The position numbers and the translations under genes were made by a program. Under the pieces are notes generated by a model. That model ran no database searches, was not told the DNA's origin, and was given only the letters and a program-made list of their open reading frames with translations. A stretch of 64,000 bases of DNA, taken from Mesorhizobium sp. (GTDB taxonomy: Bacteria; Pseudomonadota; Alphaproteobacteria; Rhizobiales; Rhizobiaceae). Each line of letters opens with the position of its first letter. Within the stretch, counting starts at the first letter, position 1. Location: contig NZ_SUHQ01000007.1 of the NCBI RefSeq assembly GCF_004962245.1, forward strand, positions 1 to 64,000, written 5' to 3'. This document shows, piece after piece, positions 9,979-18,326 of this stretch.

Positions 9979-10004
9979 CCCATCGCGTTCGAAGATCGCT
10001 TGCT

Positions 10005-10991
10005 TCAGCGGCTGCCGTAGGTCTGGTCGAGCAGGCCGCCGGCGGCGAAATGCTCGGCCTGGACCTTGGCCCAGCCGCCGAAAACGTCCTCCACCTTAAG
10101 CAGGCGGACATCGGGAAATTCAGCCTTGTATTTGGCAGCGACCGACGCGTCGCGGGCCCGCAGGCCGTTGCGGGCGGCGATGTCCTGGCCCTCCGGCGTA
10201 TAGAGGAACTCGAGGTAGGTCCTGGCGAGATCGCGTGTGCCGTGCTCGTCGGCGACTGTGTCGACGATCGCCACCGGAAACTCCGCCAACAGGCTGACCG
10301 AAGGCGTCACCTGCTCGAACTTGTCCTCGCCATACTCCCTGCGGACACCGCGCGTTTCCGACTCGAAGGTGATCAGCACGTCGCCGATCTCGCGCTGAAC
10401 GAAGGTGGTGGTCGCGGCGCGTCCGCCGCTGTCAAAGATCGGCACGTTGTTGAACAGCTTGGTGACGAACTCCTTCACCTTGGCGTCGTCGCCCTTGAAG
10501 GCTTCCTTGGCGTAGGCGGTGGCCGCGAGATAGGTGTAGCGCGCATTGCCTGACGTTTTCGGATTGGGGAAGATCACCTGGACGTCGTCTCGCACCAGAT
10601 CGTTCCAACCCTTGATGTTCTTAGGATTGCCGGCGCGCACCAGGAAGGATGGCAGAGAATAGAAGGGCGAGGCGTTGTCGGGGAAGTCCTTCTGCCAGTC
10701 GGCGGAGATAAGACCCTTCGAGACCAGAAAGTCGATGTCGATGACCTGGTTAAAGGTGACGACATCGGCGCCGAGGCCTTCGGCGATGGCACGTGCTTGC
10801 GCCGACGTCCCGGCATGCGACTGATCTATGGTGACGCCGGGGTGCCCAGCGATGAAGGCCTTGTTGACCTGCGCAAACAATTCGCGGCCAACATCGTAGG
10901 ACGCGTTCAGCAGTGTGTCGGCCGACCAGGCTTGGGAGGATGCGAGGAACAGGCCGGCCGCCGTGGCGACGCCAAACAAAAATCGCTTCAT
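10005..10991 (-). CDS. Sulfate ABC transporter, second periplasmic binding protein
   Basis: A 328-residue type-2 periplasmic binding protein of the Sbp/CysP family. The signal peptide ends at AWSA near residue 24, followed by DTLLNASYDVGRELF, QSHAGTSAQARAI and VIFPNPKTSGNARYTYLA, the canonical sulfate-pocket blocks. It is clearly paralogous to the binding protein at 14023-15051 but well diverged from it. It is separated from cysA by about 210 bases, so it may have its own promoter. A second binding protein can widen specificity (sulfate, thiosulfate or an organosulfur compound). Confidence 0.88.
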   Translation of the reverse strand: MKRFLFGVATAAGLFLASSQAWSADTLLNASYDVGRELFAQVNKAFIAGHPGVTIDQSHAGTSAQARAIAEGLGADVVTFNQVIDIDFLVSKGLISADWQKDFPDNASPFYSLPSFLVRAGNPKNIKGWNDLVRDDVQVIFPNPKTSGNARYTYLAATAYAKEAFKGDDAKVKEFVTKLFNNVPIFDSGGRAATTTFVQREIGDVLITFESETRGVRREYGEDKFEQVTPSVSLLAEFPVAIVDTVADEHGTRDLARTYLEFLYTPEGQDIAARNGLRARDASVAAKYKAEFPDVRLLKVEDVFGGWAKVQAEHFAAGGLLDQTYGSR

Positions 10992-11199
10992 GAAAATTAG
11001 GGCTCCGTGAAAACGCCGTTTGTCGAATGCCTAAGGATAATTGGACGATGCCCGCCGCGACGAGGCATTCAAGCCGGATCTTGGTGATGCTGTGAGAAAA
11101 AGCGTTGCCGAAACAGCCAATTGCTAGGATTTTCTTCCAAGCCGAATCATTTCGGCGTGTATTCGCCGCGCCGAGGTAGCTTCGCTTGGCAGCAGCCCT

Positions 11200-12240
11200 C
11201 TACGCAGCCGGAAAAAGCTTCCAGCGTCCCGGCCGGAACGCCACCCGGCTTTTTTGCGAGGCCGGATGGTTGACGGGCAGCTCGATCTCGACCCGCTGAC
11301 GCTCGCCGCCGATTTCGAGTTCCACCCGCCTGGTGCCGGCGACGCGGCGGCTGGCTGCGACCGTGCCGGCGATGCAGCCATTGCATTCGTCCACCAGTTC
11401 GACATCGTGCGGGCGGAAGAACAGCGTCGCTTCGCCCTGCGGCGCCTGCGGCGCGGAGAGCCCGATCGGGCGGTCGGCGATCCAGACCTGACCGTCCTCG
11501 ACCTTGACCGGAAGCGAGCTCGATTCACCGATGAAGCCATAGACGAAGGGCGAGTTCGGCGTGTCGTAGATTTCATCGGCGGTGCCGACCTGCTCGATGC
11601 TGCCCTGGCTCATCACCACCACGCGGTCCGCAAGTTCCAGCGCCTCTTCCTGGTCATGGGTGACGAAGACCGTGGTGTGGCCGGTGGCGTCATGGATGTC
11701 GCGCAGCCAGCGGCGCAACTCGCGGCGGACCTGGGCATCGAGCGCGCCGAACGGCTCGTCAAGCAGCAGCACGGCCGGTTCGATCGCCATGGCGCGGGCG
11801 AGCGCCACGCGCTGGCGCTGACCGCCCGAAAGCTGTGCCGGATAGCGCTTTTCCAAGCCGGAAAGCTGGACGAGGTCGAGAAGCTCGGAGGCCCGGCGGC
11901 GGATTTCTTGCGCCGGCGGCCGTGTCGGCCCATGCCGAACCTTGAGGCCGAAGCCGATATTGTCGGCGACCGTCATATGGCGAAACAGTGCATAATGCTG
12001 GAAGACGAAGCCGACATTGCGCTCCTGGATCGACTTTTGCGACGCGTCCTCCTCGCCGAAGAAGATCTTTCCCCGTGTCGGTCGCTCCAGCCCGGCGATC
12101 AGCCTGAGCAGCGTCGTCTTGCCGGAGCCGGAAGGCCCGAGCAGCGCGATCAGCTCGCCGGACTTGATGTCGAGCGAGACATCGTGGAGGGCCGGAAACC
12201 GCTCAAACTCCTTGCGCACGTTGGCAACGCGAACTTCCAT
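11200..12240 (-). CDS. cysA: Sulfate/thiosulfate ABC transporter ATP-binding protein
   Basis: A 346-residue ABC ATPase: Walker A LGPSGSGKTTLLR, Q-loop FVFQHYALFRHMTV, signature LSGGQRQRVALARAMA, Walker B VLLLDEPFGALD, and a C-terminal TOBE-like domain. The ATG at 12240 (MEVRVANVRKEFERF) is chosen. The frame stays open to 12522, but that region is the 3' part of cysW in another frame. The 20-base gap to cysW suggests one transcript. Together with CysT and CysW it forms the inner-membrane importer. Confidence 0.92.
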   Translation of the reverse strand: MEVRVANVRKEFERFPALHDVSLDIKSGELIALLGPSGSGKTTLLRLIAGLERPTRGKIFFGEEDASQKSIQERNVGFVFQHYALFRHMTVADNIGFGLKVRHGPTRPPAQEIRRRASELLDLVQLSGLEKRYPAQLSGGQRQRVALARAMAIEPAVLLLDEPFGALDAQVRRELRRWLRDIHDATGHTTVFVTHDQEEALELADRVVVMSQGSIEQVGTADEIYDTPNSPFVYGFIGESSSLPVKVEDGQVWIADRPIGLSAPQAPQGEATLFFRPHDVELVDECNGCIAGTVAASRRVAGTRRVELEIGGERQRVEIELPVNHPASQKSRVAFRPGRWKLFPAA

Positions 12241-12260
12241 CAACCGTCCCTTTTCAGTTT

Positions 12261-13145
12261 TCAGTGTCCGCGCGTCGCGGCGATCTCGGCGCCGTAGCGC
12301 ATCTCGAGAAGTGTTTTCAAGACCAGCGTGACGAGCGCCAGGCCCGCAAGCAGCGAAGCGACGGCGAAAGCGGCGGCGGCATTGTACTCGTTGTAGAGGA
12401 TTTCGACATGCAGCGGCATGGTGTTGGTCAGCCCGCGTATGTGCCCCGACACGACTGAGACCGCGCCGAACTCGCCCATGGCGCGGGCATTGCACAGCAG
12501 CACGCCGTAGAGCAGCCCCCATTTGACGTTGGGCAGCGTCACGTACCAGAAGGCCTGCCAGCCATTGGCGCCGAGCGACAGCGCTGCCTCCTCGTCGCCA
12601 TTGCCCTGTTCCTGCATCAAGGGGATCAGTTCGCGGGCGACGAAGGGGAAAGTGACGAAGATGGTGGCAAGCACAATGCCCGGCACGGCAAAGAGAATGA
12701 CGATGCCATGCGCCTTCAGCCAGGCGCCGAACAGGCCTTGCGCGCCGAACAAAAGCACATAGACCAGGCCTGATATGACCGGCGAGACCGAAAACGGCAG
12801 GTCGATGAGCGTGGTCAGGAAGGCCTTGCCCTTGAACTCGAACTTGGCGATCGCCCAGGCAGCGGAGATGCCGAAGACGATGTTGAGCGGCACCGAGATC
12901 GCCGCCACCAGCAGCGTCAGGTGGATCGCCGAGCGCGTGTCGGGGCTGGTCAGCGCCTCCGTGTAAGCACTGAGACCCCTTGCGAAGGCTTCGTTGAAGA
13001 CGACAATCAGCGGCAAGAGCAGGAAAATGCCGAGGAAGGCAAAGGTCACGATCATCAGCACGGCTTTCGCCGGGCGGCTTTCGGTCACTGCCGCCGACTG
13101 GCTTTCGTGGTGCGGTGCGTAGGATTTGATCTCCGGATCAGCCAT
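12261..13145 (-). CDS. cysW: Sulfate ABC transporter permease CysW
   Basis: A 294-residue permease with about six membrane segments. The cytoplasmic coupling loop [22 protein letters not shown] fits the EAA consensus, and [17 protein letters not shown] is a CysW hallmark. The start overlaps the cysT stop by 8 bases. A hydrophilic N-terminal tail (about 30 residues, rich in Ser/His) precedes the first segment. Confidence 0.92.
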   Translation of the reverse strand: MADPEIKSYAPHHESQSAAVTESRPAKAVLMIVTFAFLGIFLLLPLIVVFNEAFARGLSAYTEALTSPDTRSAIHLTLLVAAISVPLNIVFGISAAWAIAKFEFKGKAFLTTLIDLPFSVSPVISGLVYVLLFGAQGLFGAWLKAHGIVILFAVPGIVLATIFVTFPFVARELIPLMQEQGNGDEEAALSLGANGWQAFWYVTLPNVKWGLLYGVLLCNARAMGEFGAVSVVSGHIRGLTNTMPLHVEILYNEYNAAAAFAVASLLAGLALVTLVLKTLLEMRYGAEIAATRGH

Positions 13146-13989
13146 AGCGCTTACGGCTCCACGTCTGCACCAGATTGATGACGAGCAGCATCACGAACGA
13201 CAGGGCGAGCATGATCGCCGCGATCGCAGTGGCCGCCGCGTAATTGTATTCCTCCAGCCGGATGACGATCAGAAGCGGCGCGATCTCGGATTTGTAGGGC
13301 AGATTGCCGGCGATGAAGATGACGGATCCGTACTCGCCGACGCCGCGCGCGAAAGCCAGCGCGAAGCCGGTGACGATGGCCGGCGCCAGGCCTGGAAGCA
13401 GCACACGGGCAATGGTCTGGAAGCGATTGGCGCCGAGCGTGGCGGCCACTTCCTCCACCTCTTTGTCGATCTCCTCCATGATCGGCTGGACGGTGCGCAC
13501 GACGAAAGGCAGGCCGATGAAGATCAGCGCGATGACGATGCCGAGCGGCGTGTAGGCGACCTTGATGCCGAGCGGCGCCAGCAGGCTGCCGAGCCAGCCA
13601 TTCGGCGCGTAGAGCGTGGTCAGCGCGATGCCGGCGACCGCCGTCGGCAGCGCGAAGGGCAGGTCGACCATGGCATCGACGATGCGGCGGCCCGGAAAGT
13701 TGTAGCGCACCAGTACCCAGGCAACGATCGTGCCGAAGACGACATTGACGGCGGCGGCAATGAAGGCGGTGCCGAAGCTGATTTCAAGCGCGTTGATGGT
13801 GCGGCGGTCGGTGGCGATCGCCCAGAAATCGGTCCAGCCGAGCGCGGCCGATCGCCAGATCAGCCCCGACAGGGGAATGAGGATGATGAGGGTGAGGTAG
13901 GCAAGTGAGAAGCCGAGCGTCAATCCGAAACCCGGAATGACGCTCGGCTGTCTGAATCGCCACCCCGCCTTGGCGGGTGCTGTGGTCAT
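13138..13989 (-). CDS. cysT: Sulfate ABC transporter permease CysT
   Basis: A 283-residue permease with about six membrane segments. It has the coupling loop [21 protein letters not shown] and the family block [17 protein letters not shown], plus [13 protein letters not shown] near residue 110. It follows the first sulfate-binding protein gene by 33 bases and overlaps cysW. It forms the heterodimeric channel with CysW. Confidence 0.92.
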   Translation of the reverse strand: MTTAPAKAGWRFRQPSVIPGFGLTLGFSLAYLTLIILIPLSGLIWRSAALGWTDFWAIATDRRTINALEISFGTAFIAAAVNVVFGTIVAWVLVRYNFPGRRIVDAMVDLPFALPTAVAGIALTTLYAPNGWLGSLLAPLGIKVAYTPLGIVIALIFIGLPFVVRTVQPIMEEIDKEVEEVAATLGANRFQTIARVLLPGLAPAIVTGFALAFARGVGEYGSVIFIAGNLPYKSEIAPLLIVIRLEEYNYAAATAIAAIMLALSFVMLLVINLVQTWSRKRYG

Positions 13990-14000
13990 GTCGTCCTGAT

Positions 14001-14011
14001 CTAGAATCTAG
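14001..14011. promoter_or_regulatory. Short perfect palindrome between sbp and cysT
   Basis: CTAGAATCTAG lies in the 33-base gap between the binding-protein stop and the cysT start. It could mark RNA processing or be chance. No function is assigned. Confidence 0.2.
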
Positions 14012-14022
14012 CTTACTGGGTC

Positions 14023-15051
14023 CTACTGGGCCGGTTTGTAGATCTGGTCGAATATACCACCGTCGCCGAAATGGTAAGGCTGTGCTTTCTTCCAGCCGCC
14101 AAAAAGCGGATCGTCGATGGTGATCAGCTTGATCTCCGGCAGCTTGGCGAGATCCTCCGCCGGCACCAGCTCGGGCTTCGACGGACGATAGTGGTTCTTG
14201 GCGATCAGCGTCTGGCCTTCCTTGGAATAGAGGAAGCTCAGATAGGCTTCGGCGACTTTTCGCGTGCCCTTGGCATCGACATTGGCGTCGACCACGGCGA
14301 CCGGCGGCTCGGCCAGGATCGAGGTTGGCGGGTAGACGATATCGAAATTGTCGGCGCCGAATTCGTCGAGCGCCAGATAGGCCTCGTTTTCCCAGGCCAA
14401 CAGCACGTCGCCCAGGCCCTTTTGCGCGAAGGTCACGGTCGCGCCGCGCGCACCGGTGTCGAGCACCGGAACATGGGCGTAGAGGTTACTGACGAATTCC
14501 TTCGTCTTGGCCTCGTCGCCGCCATCCTTGGCGTTGGCATAGGCCCAGGCGGCGAGGTAGTTCCAGCGCGCGCCGCCCGAAGTCTTGGGATTCGGCGTGA
14601 TCACCTGGACGTCGTCCTTGACCAGATCGCCCCAGTCCTGGATGCCCTTCGGATTGCCCTTGCGGACGAGGAAGATAATGGTCGAGGTATAAGGCGCCGA
14701 ATTGTTCTCGAACTTGGTCCGCCAGTCCGGATTGATCTTCTTCGATTTCGAGACGATGGCGTTGATGTCGCCTTCGAGCGCCAGCGTCACCACGTCGGCG
14801 TCGAGGCCGTCGATCACGGCGCGGGCCTGAGCGCCCGATCCGCCATGCGATTGCTGGATGGTTACCGTCTCGCCGGTCTCGGCCTTCCAGTGAGCGGCAA
14901 AGGCCTCGTCGAATTGTTTGTACAGCTCACGCGTCGGATCATAGGACACGTTGAGGATGGTGGTATCGGCAAACGCGAAACCGAGCGTTCCGAACTGGAC
15001 CGATGCAGCGACCAGTGCGCCGAGCAGTTTCCTGAAATGAGGATTGATCAT
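14023..15051 (-). CDS. sbp: Sulfate ABC transporter, periplasmic binding protein
   Basis: A 342-residue Sbp-family protein: signal peptide [17 protein letters not shown]..., cleaved after FAFA, then [29 protein letters not shown] and [18 protein letters not shown], the conserved anion-binding blocks. The ATG at 15051 is chosen because GGAGG precedes it closely and it gives a proper signal peptide; the open frame extends 60 bases further. It is the first gene of the sbp-cysT-cysW-cysA order, so the operon promoter should lie just upstream. Confidence 0.9.
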   Translation of the reverse strand: MINPHFRKLLGALVAASVQFGTLGFAFADTTILNVSYDPTRELYKQFDEAFAAHWKAETGETVTIQQSHGGSGAQARAVIDGLDADVVTLALEGDINAIVSKSKKINPDWRTKFENNSAPYTSTIIFLVRKGNPKGIQDWGDLVKDDVQVITPNPKTSGGARWNYLAAWAYANAKDGGDEAKTKEFVSNLYAHVPVLDTGARGATVTFAQKGLGDVLLAWENEAYLALDEFGADNFDIVYPPTSILAEPPVAVVDANVDAKGTRKVAEAYLSFLYSKEGQTLIAKNHYRPSKPELVPAEDLAKLPEIKLITIDDPLFGGWKKAQPYHFGDGGIFDQIYKPAQ

Positions 15052-15079
15052 TTCCGCCTCCGTTGAGATCATTTCAAAT

Positions 15080-15096
15080 CTACCGAATTGGTAGAA
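15080..15096. promoter_or_regulatory. Candidate operator upstream of the sulfate operon
   Basis: TCTACCGAATTGGTAGA has 6-base inverted arms (TCTACC/GGTAGA) around a 5-base centre, about 30 bases upstream of the sbp start. The position suits a repressor site. The Rrf2 regulator of this locus is a possible binder, but no second copy was found before its own gene or before the second binding-protein gene. Confidence 0.35.
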
Positions 15097-15295
15097 ATTA
15101 GATGCATTCAATGTTGCTTTTTTTGACCTTCTGAAGCAATTTCTCGCCGGCTTTTGGCCTGATGAGGAAATTCTTTCCTCGCATCGCCCCTATGCGGAAT
15201 CCGGGCTCATGAAGCGATCTATCTAGGGACAGGTCGCGCCTCGGCAATGGCTGGATGTGATCGGGGCGCGATTTGCGCTCGCGGCGGCCGGTGGT

Positions 15296-16027
15296 CTATT
15301 CGGCGGTGACGGGAAAATCGAAGCGCTGCTTTGGAAACGGCTCGTTTTCCAGCGTGAAGTGCCACCATTCGCGAGCATAGTTCCTGAAGCCGCCGGCGCG
15401 CATGGCCTCGACAAGCCTGTCGCGGTTTGCCGCCACGCCCTCGGCGAGCGGACGGTGGGCTGTTTCGCTCTTCGGGTCGAAACAGTCAAAGCCGGTGCCG
15501 AAATCGAGCGTGTTGGCATCGGGCGCGCCACAGGCCGGTTTCTGGGCGGTCCTGCGGTCGGCTCGGGCGATGGCGACATCGACGGTCGAGCCGCGCGAAT
15601 GGGTGGATAGTTCGCCAATATAGCCCTTGGCGATGAGGTCCTTGCGCTTGACCGTCGGATACCATTGCGGGTCGGGTGGTCCGCCTTCTTTGGTCCATTG
15701 GCCCATGTCCAAGACGGCGCGCGCCGGGCGGTAGCAGTCGAACACGACAAGCGTCAGGCCCTCGGCGGCAATCGCCTTCTGGACGCCGGCAAGCGCTTCT
15801 GCCGCTCGCCCGGTGAGAATGCAGACCGGCGCGTCGTAGCCGCTGGCCTTGCGGTGCAGGAAATTCTCGAAGCCGGCATAGCGGATGTCCTGCCGGATGG
15901 TGGGTTCGATGTCAGCCAGGCGGACAAAGCCGACGGGGAGGTCGGCGGCGAAGGCGCGGACCATACCGGCAACCGACAGCATGGCGCAAAAGCCAATGCC
16001 CCGAATCGCTTGGCGCCGTCTATTCAA
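15296..16027 (-). CDS. D-alanyl-D-alanine dipeptidase (VanX/DdpX family, M15D)
   Basis: A 243-residue exported zinc peptidase. The signal peptide ends near residue 28 (VRAFAA). The metal and catalytic motifs are in place: THSRGSTVD (zinc His and Asp, about residues 142-150) and the C-terminal REWWHF (catalytic Glu, zinc His). The family hydrolyses free D-Ala-D-Ala. In non-resistant Gram-negatives, periplasmic homologues (DdpX) recycle D-Ala from peptidoglycan. The apparent start is a TTG at 16027 that overlaps the end of pbpC by 8 bases, so it is coupled to the PBP1C gene. No vanHA-like genes are nearby, so glycopeptide resistance is unlikely. Confidence 0.82.
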   Translation of the reverse strand: MNRRRQAIRGIGFCAMLSVAGMVRAFAADLPVGFVRLADIEPTIRQDIRYAGFENFLHRKASGYDAPVCILTGRAAEALAGVQKAIAAEGLTLVVFDCYRPARAVLDMGQWTKEGGPPDPQWYPTVKRKDLIAKGYIGELSTHSRGSTVDVAIARADRRTAQKPACGAPDANTLDFGTGFDCFDPKSETAHRPLAEGVAANRDRLVEAMRAGGFRNYAREWWHFTLENEPFPKQRFDFPVTAE

Positions 16028-18125
16028 CGAAGACTTTCACGCTCGCGGCACGCCCCGCCGCATCGATCACGGTCAGGGTCGAATAGCCGGCGCCGTCCGG
16101 CTGCCAGGTCGCGGTGCGCCGCCGGTCGATGCCGACCAGCGGCTTGCCGTTGGCCAGCCAGCGGAACGGCGCGCGGCCGCCTTGCAGCTTCAGCACCAGC
16201 GGCGAGGCCTCGGCGGAGGTGGTGCCGAGGTCGACGCGGGCCCCCTCGGGCGGAAAGACGATCGTCGGCGCAGGCTCGGTCGGCGTCGCCTGGACCAGCC
16301 CGTCGGCGCCGGCGCCGAAACGGGCGAGCGTCACCGGCAACTCGTCGCGCCTGGGTCTGATGACGCCGGCCGGCTGGCTTGGCAGCGGCACGGCAGCCAG
16401 GCCGGAGCGGACAAAGCCCTCGAACAGGATGGGCGCGGCCGAGACATAGCCGGACAGGCCGGGCACCGCGCCGGCATCGGGACGGCCGACCCATACGCCC
16501 AGCACGTAGCGTCCGTCGAAGCCGACCGACCAGGCATCGCGGTAGCCGTAGGAGGTGCCGGTCTTGTAGGCGATGCCACGCTGGGCGGCCCCCTCGGGCG
16601 GCTTGATGCCCGACAATATGTCGGTGATCTGCCAGTTCGCCTGATCGTCCAGGATGGTCACGGTGGAGCGTTCGGCATTCGCCGGTTCGGTGCCATCATG
16701 CAGCGTGTGCGCCTTGCCGCCATTGGCAAGCCCGGCATAGAGCTGGACGAGGTCGCGCAGCGTCATGCCGACGCCGCCAAGGCCGATGGCAAGACCCGGC
16801 GCCTTGTTGAGGGGCAGGGCCGGCGTGATGCCGGCCTGCCGGAAGCGCGCGAGCAGCCGCGCCGGCCCGACCGCATCGAGCACGCTGATCGCCGGTACGT
16901 TGAGCGACAGTTGCAGCGCCTGCCGGATGCTGACGTCGCCTTGGTAGCCCATGTCGAAATTTTTCGGCCGGTAGCCGGAAAAATCAGTCGGACGGTCCTC
17001 GATCAGCGTTTGCTGCGCGACCAGTCCTTGTTCGAAGGCGAGCCCGTAGATGAACGGTTTCAGCGTCGAGCCGGGCGAGCGGACGATCCTGGTCATGTCG
17101 ATCCAGCCGGAGCGGCTGGCGTCGAAATAGTTGGCGGAGCCGACCTCGCCGAGGATGTCGCCGGTGCGGGCGTCGGCCAGCACCATGGCGACGGACAGGC
17201 GGGGACCGAGCCTGACGGCGGCGTCCCTGGCCACCTGTTCCAGCCCTTCCTGGACGCTCTTGCGGATGGTCAGTCGCAACGGCTGGCCGGGGACGGCCCT
17301 GGGCAGCATCGCATAGGCGGCATGGGCGGCGAGCGCCGGCAGCGTGCGGCGGATGCCGGAAACGTCGTCGAGCGCGGCACGTGCGGCCTCACGTTCACCA
17401 AGCAGCCCGGCTGTAACCATGCGCGTCAGCACCCGGTCGCGGGCGGCATGGGCGATTGTGAGGTTACGATCGGGCCGGCGCTTTTCCGGCAGTTGCGGCA
17501 GTGCGACTAGCAGGGCCGCCTCCGAAACCGTCAGCCGCTTCGGCTCCTTGCCGAAATAGGCCAGGGAGGCGGCGCGCACGCCCTCGAGATTGCCGCCATA
17601 GGGGGCCAGCGTCAAATAACGTTCGAGGATCTCGCGCTTGGTGAGCCGCCGCTCGATCTGGATGGCGCGCAGCATCTGCTTGACCTTCGAGCCGAGGCTG
17701 CGGCTGTCGCGCGGTTCGGTCAGCCGGGCGAGTTGCATCGAGAGCGTCGAGCCACCGGAGACGATACGGCCATTGATCGCGAACTGACCGGCGGCGCGGG
17801 CCAGCGCCAGCACGTCGACGCCTCGATGGTTCCAGAAGCGCTTGTCCTCGTAGGTGACCAGCATGTCGACGAACTGCTTGTCGACCTGGTCGAGGCGGGT
17901 CGCGAGCCGCCAATAACCGTCCGGCGTGGCGAAGGCCCGCAACAGTTGACCGTCGCGGTCCTGCACTTCGGTAGACACCGTGAGTTCGGGCGGCAGCGGC
18001 GGTGGAAAGGCGCGGTCGAGCTGCCAGAGGGCGGCGGCGGAGAGGGAGAGGAAACCAGCGAGAGAGGTCGCGGCGATCGCCGAACGGCGCAGGAATCTTT
18101 TGGAGAGCACGGCGCCGCCCCTCAT
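16020..18125 (-). CDS. pbpC: Penicillin-binding protein 1C
   Basis: A 701-residue bifunctional peptidoglycan synthase anchored by one N-terminal membrane segment. The glycosyltransferase domain shows EDKRFWNHRGVD and GGSTLSMQLARL. The transpeptidase domain has SxxK in SPGSTLKPF, SxN in SLNVPA and KTG in YKTGTSYG. A C-terminal biPBP_C-type beta domain follows (about residues 610-701). The ATG at 18125 is taken as start; a GTG at 18152 is in frame. Both lie inside a copy of an intergenic repeat. The gene follows the alpha-2-macroglobulin gene, the classical pairing (yfhM-pbpC in E. coli), and its end overlaps the dipeptidase start. Confidence 0.9.
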   Translation of the reverse strand: MRGGAVLSKRFLRRSAIAATSLAGFLSLSAAALWQLDRAFPPPLPPELTVSTEVQDRDGQLLRAFATPDGYWRLATRLDQVDKQFVDMLVTYEDKRFWNHRGVDVLALARAAGQFAINGRIVSGGSTLSMQLARLTEPRDSRSLGSKVKQMLRAIQIERRLTKREILERYLTLAPYGGNLEGVRAASLAYFGKEPKRLTVSEAALLVALPQLPEKRRPDRNLTIAHAARDRVLTRMVTAGLLGEREAARAALDDVSGIRRTLPALAAHAAYAMLPRAVPGQPLRLTIRKSVQEGLEQVARDAAVRLGPRLSVAMVLADARTGDILGEVGSANYFDASRSGWIDMTRIVRSPGSTLKPFIYGLAFEQGLVAQQTLIEDRPTDFSGYRPKNFDMGYQGDVSIRQALQLSLNVPAISVLDAVGPARLLARFRQAGITPALPLNKAPGLAIGLGGVGMTLRDLVQLYAGLANGGKAHTLHDGTEPANAERSTVTILDDQANWQITDILSGIKPPEGAAQRGIAYKTGTSYGYRDAWSVGFDGRYVLGVWVGRPDAGAVPGLSGYVSAAPILFEGFVRSGLAAVPLPSQPAGVIRPRRDELPVTLARFGAGADGLVQATPTEPAPTIVFPPEGARVDLGTTSAEASPLVLKLQGGRAPFRWLANGKPLVGIDRRRTATWQPDGAGYSTLTVIDAAGRAASVKVFVE

Positions 18126-18292
18126 CCGCCTGCCGGCACCTTCCCCCCGCACAGTGACGGGGAGAAGGGGGCCGTCGCGACCCTCGGCGCCCTTTCCGCG
18201 ACGTTCGAGGTTGGCGAAAACTTCGGCGCAAGCTTCTTTCTCCCCGTCTCTATACGGGGAGAAATGCCCGGCAGGGCAATGAGGGGCAGCGC
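18111..18292. repeat. Inverted pair of short intergenic repeats between the alpha-2-macroglobulin gene and pbpC
   Basis: The left copy (about 18111-18169) and right copy (about 18236-18292) are opposite-facing versions of one element: a TTCTCCCCGT...ACGGGGAGAA hairpin followed by a GCCGGCAGG-like part and ATGAGGGGC(A/G)GCGCC. The left copy runs into the pbpC coding sequence and contains its apparent ATG. The pair fills most of the gap after the stop at 18327. Confidence 0.7.
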
Positions 18293-18326
18293 CATCGCCA
18301 TGTTCCTGTTCGCCACCATCGGCGCC

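Noticed and set aside
15296..18125. Glycopeptide-resistance (van) locus because of the VanX-like gene
   Set aside because: No vanH, vanA-type ligase or vanRS genes are near; coupling to pbpC suggests peptidoglycan recycling.
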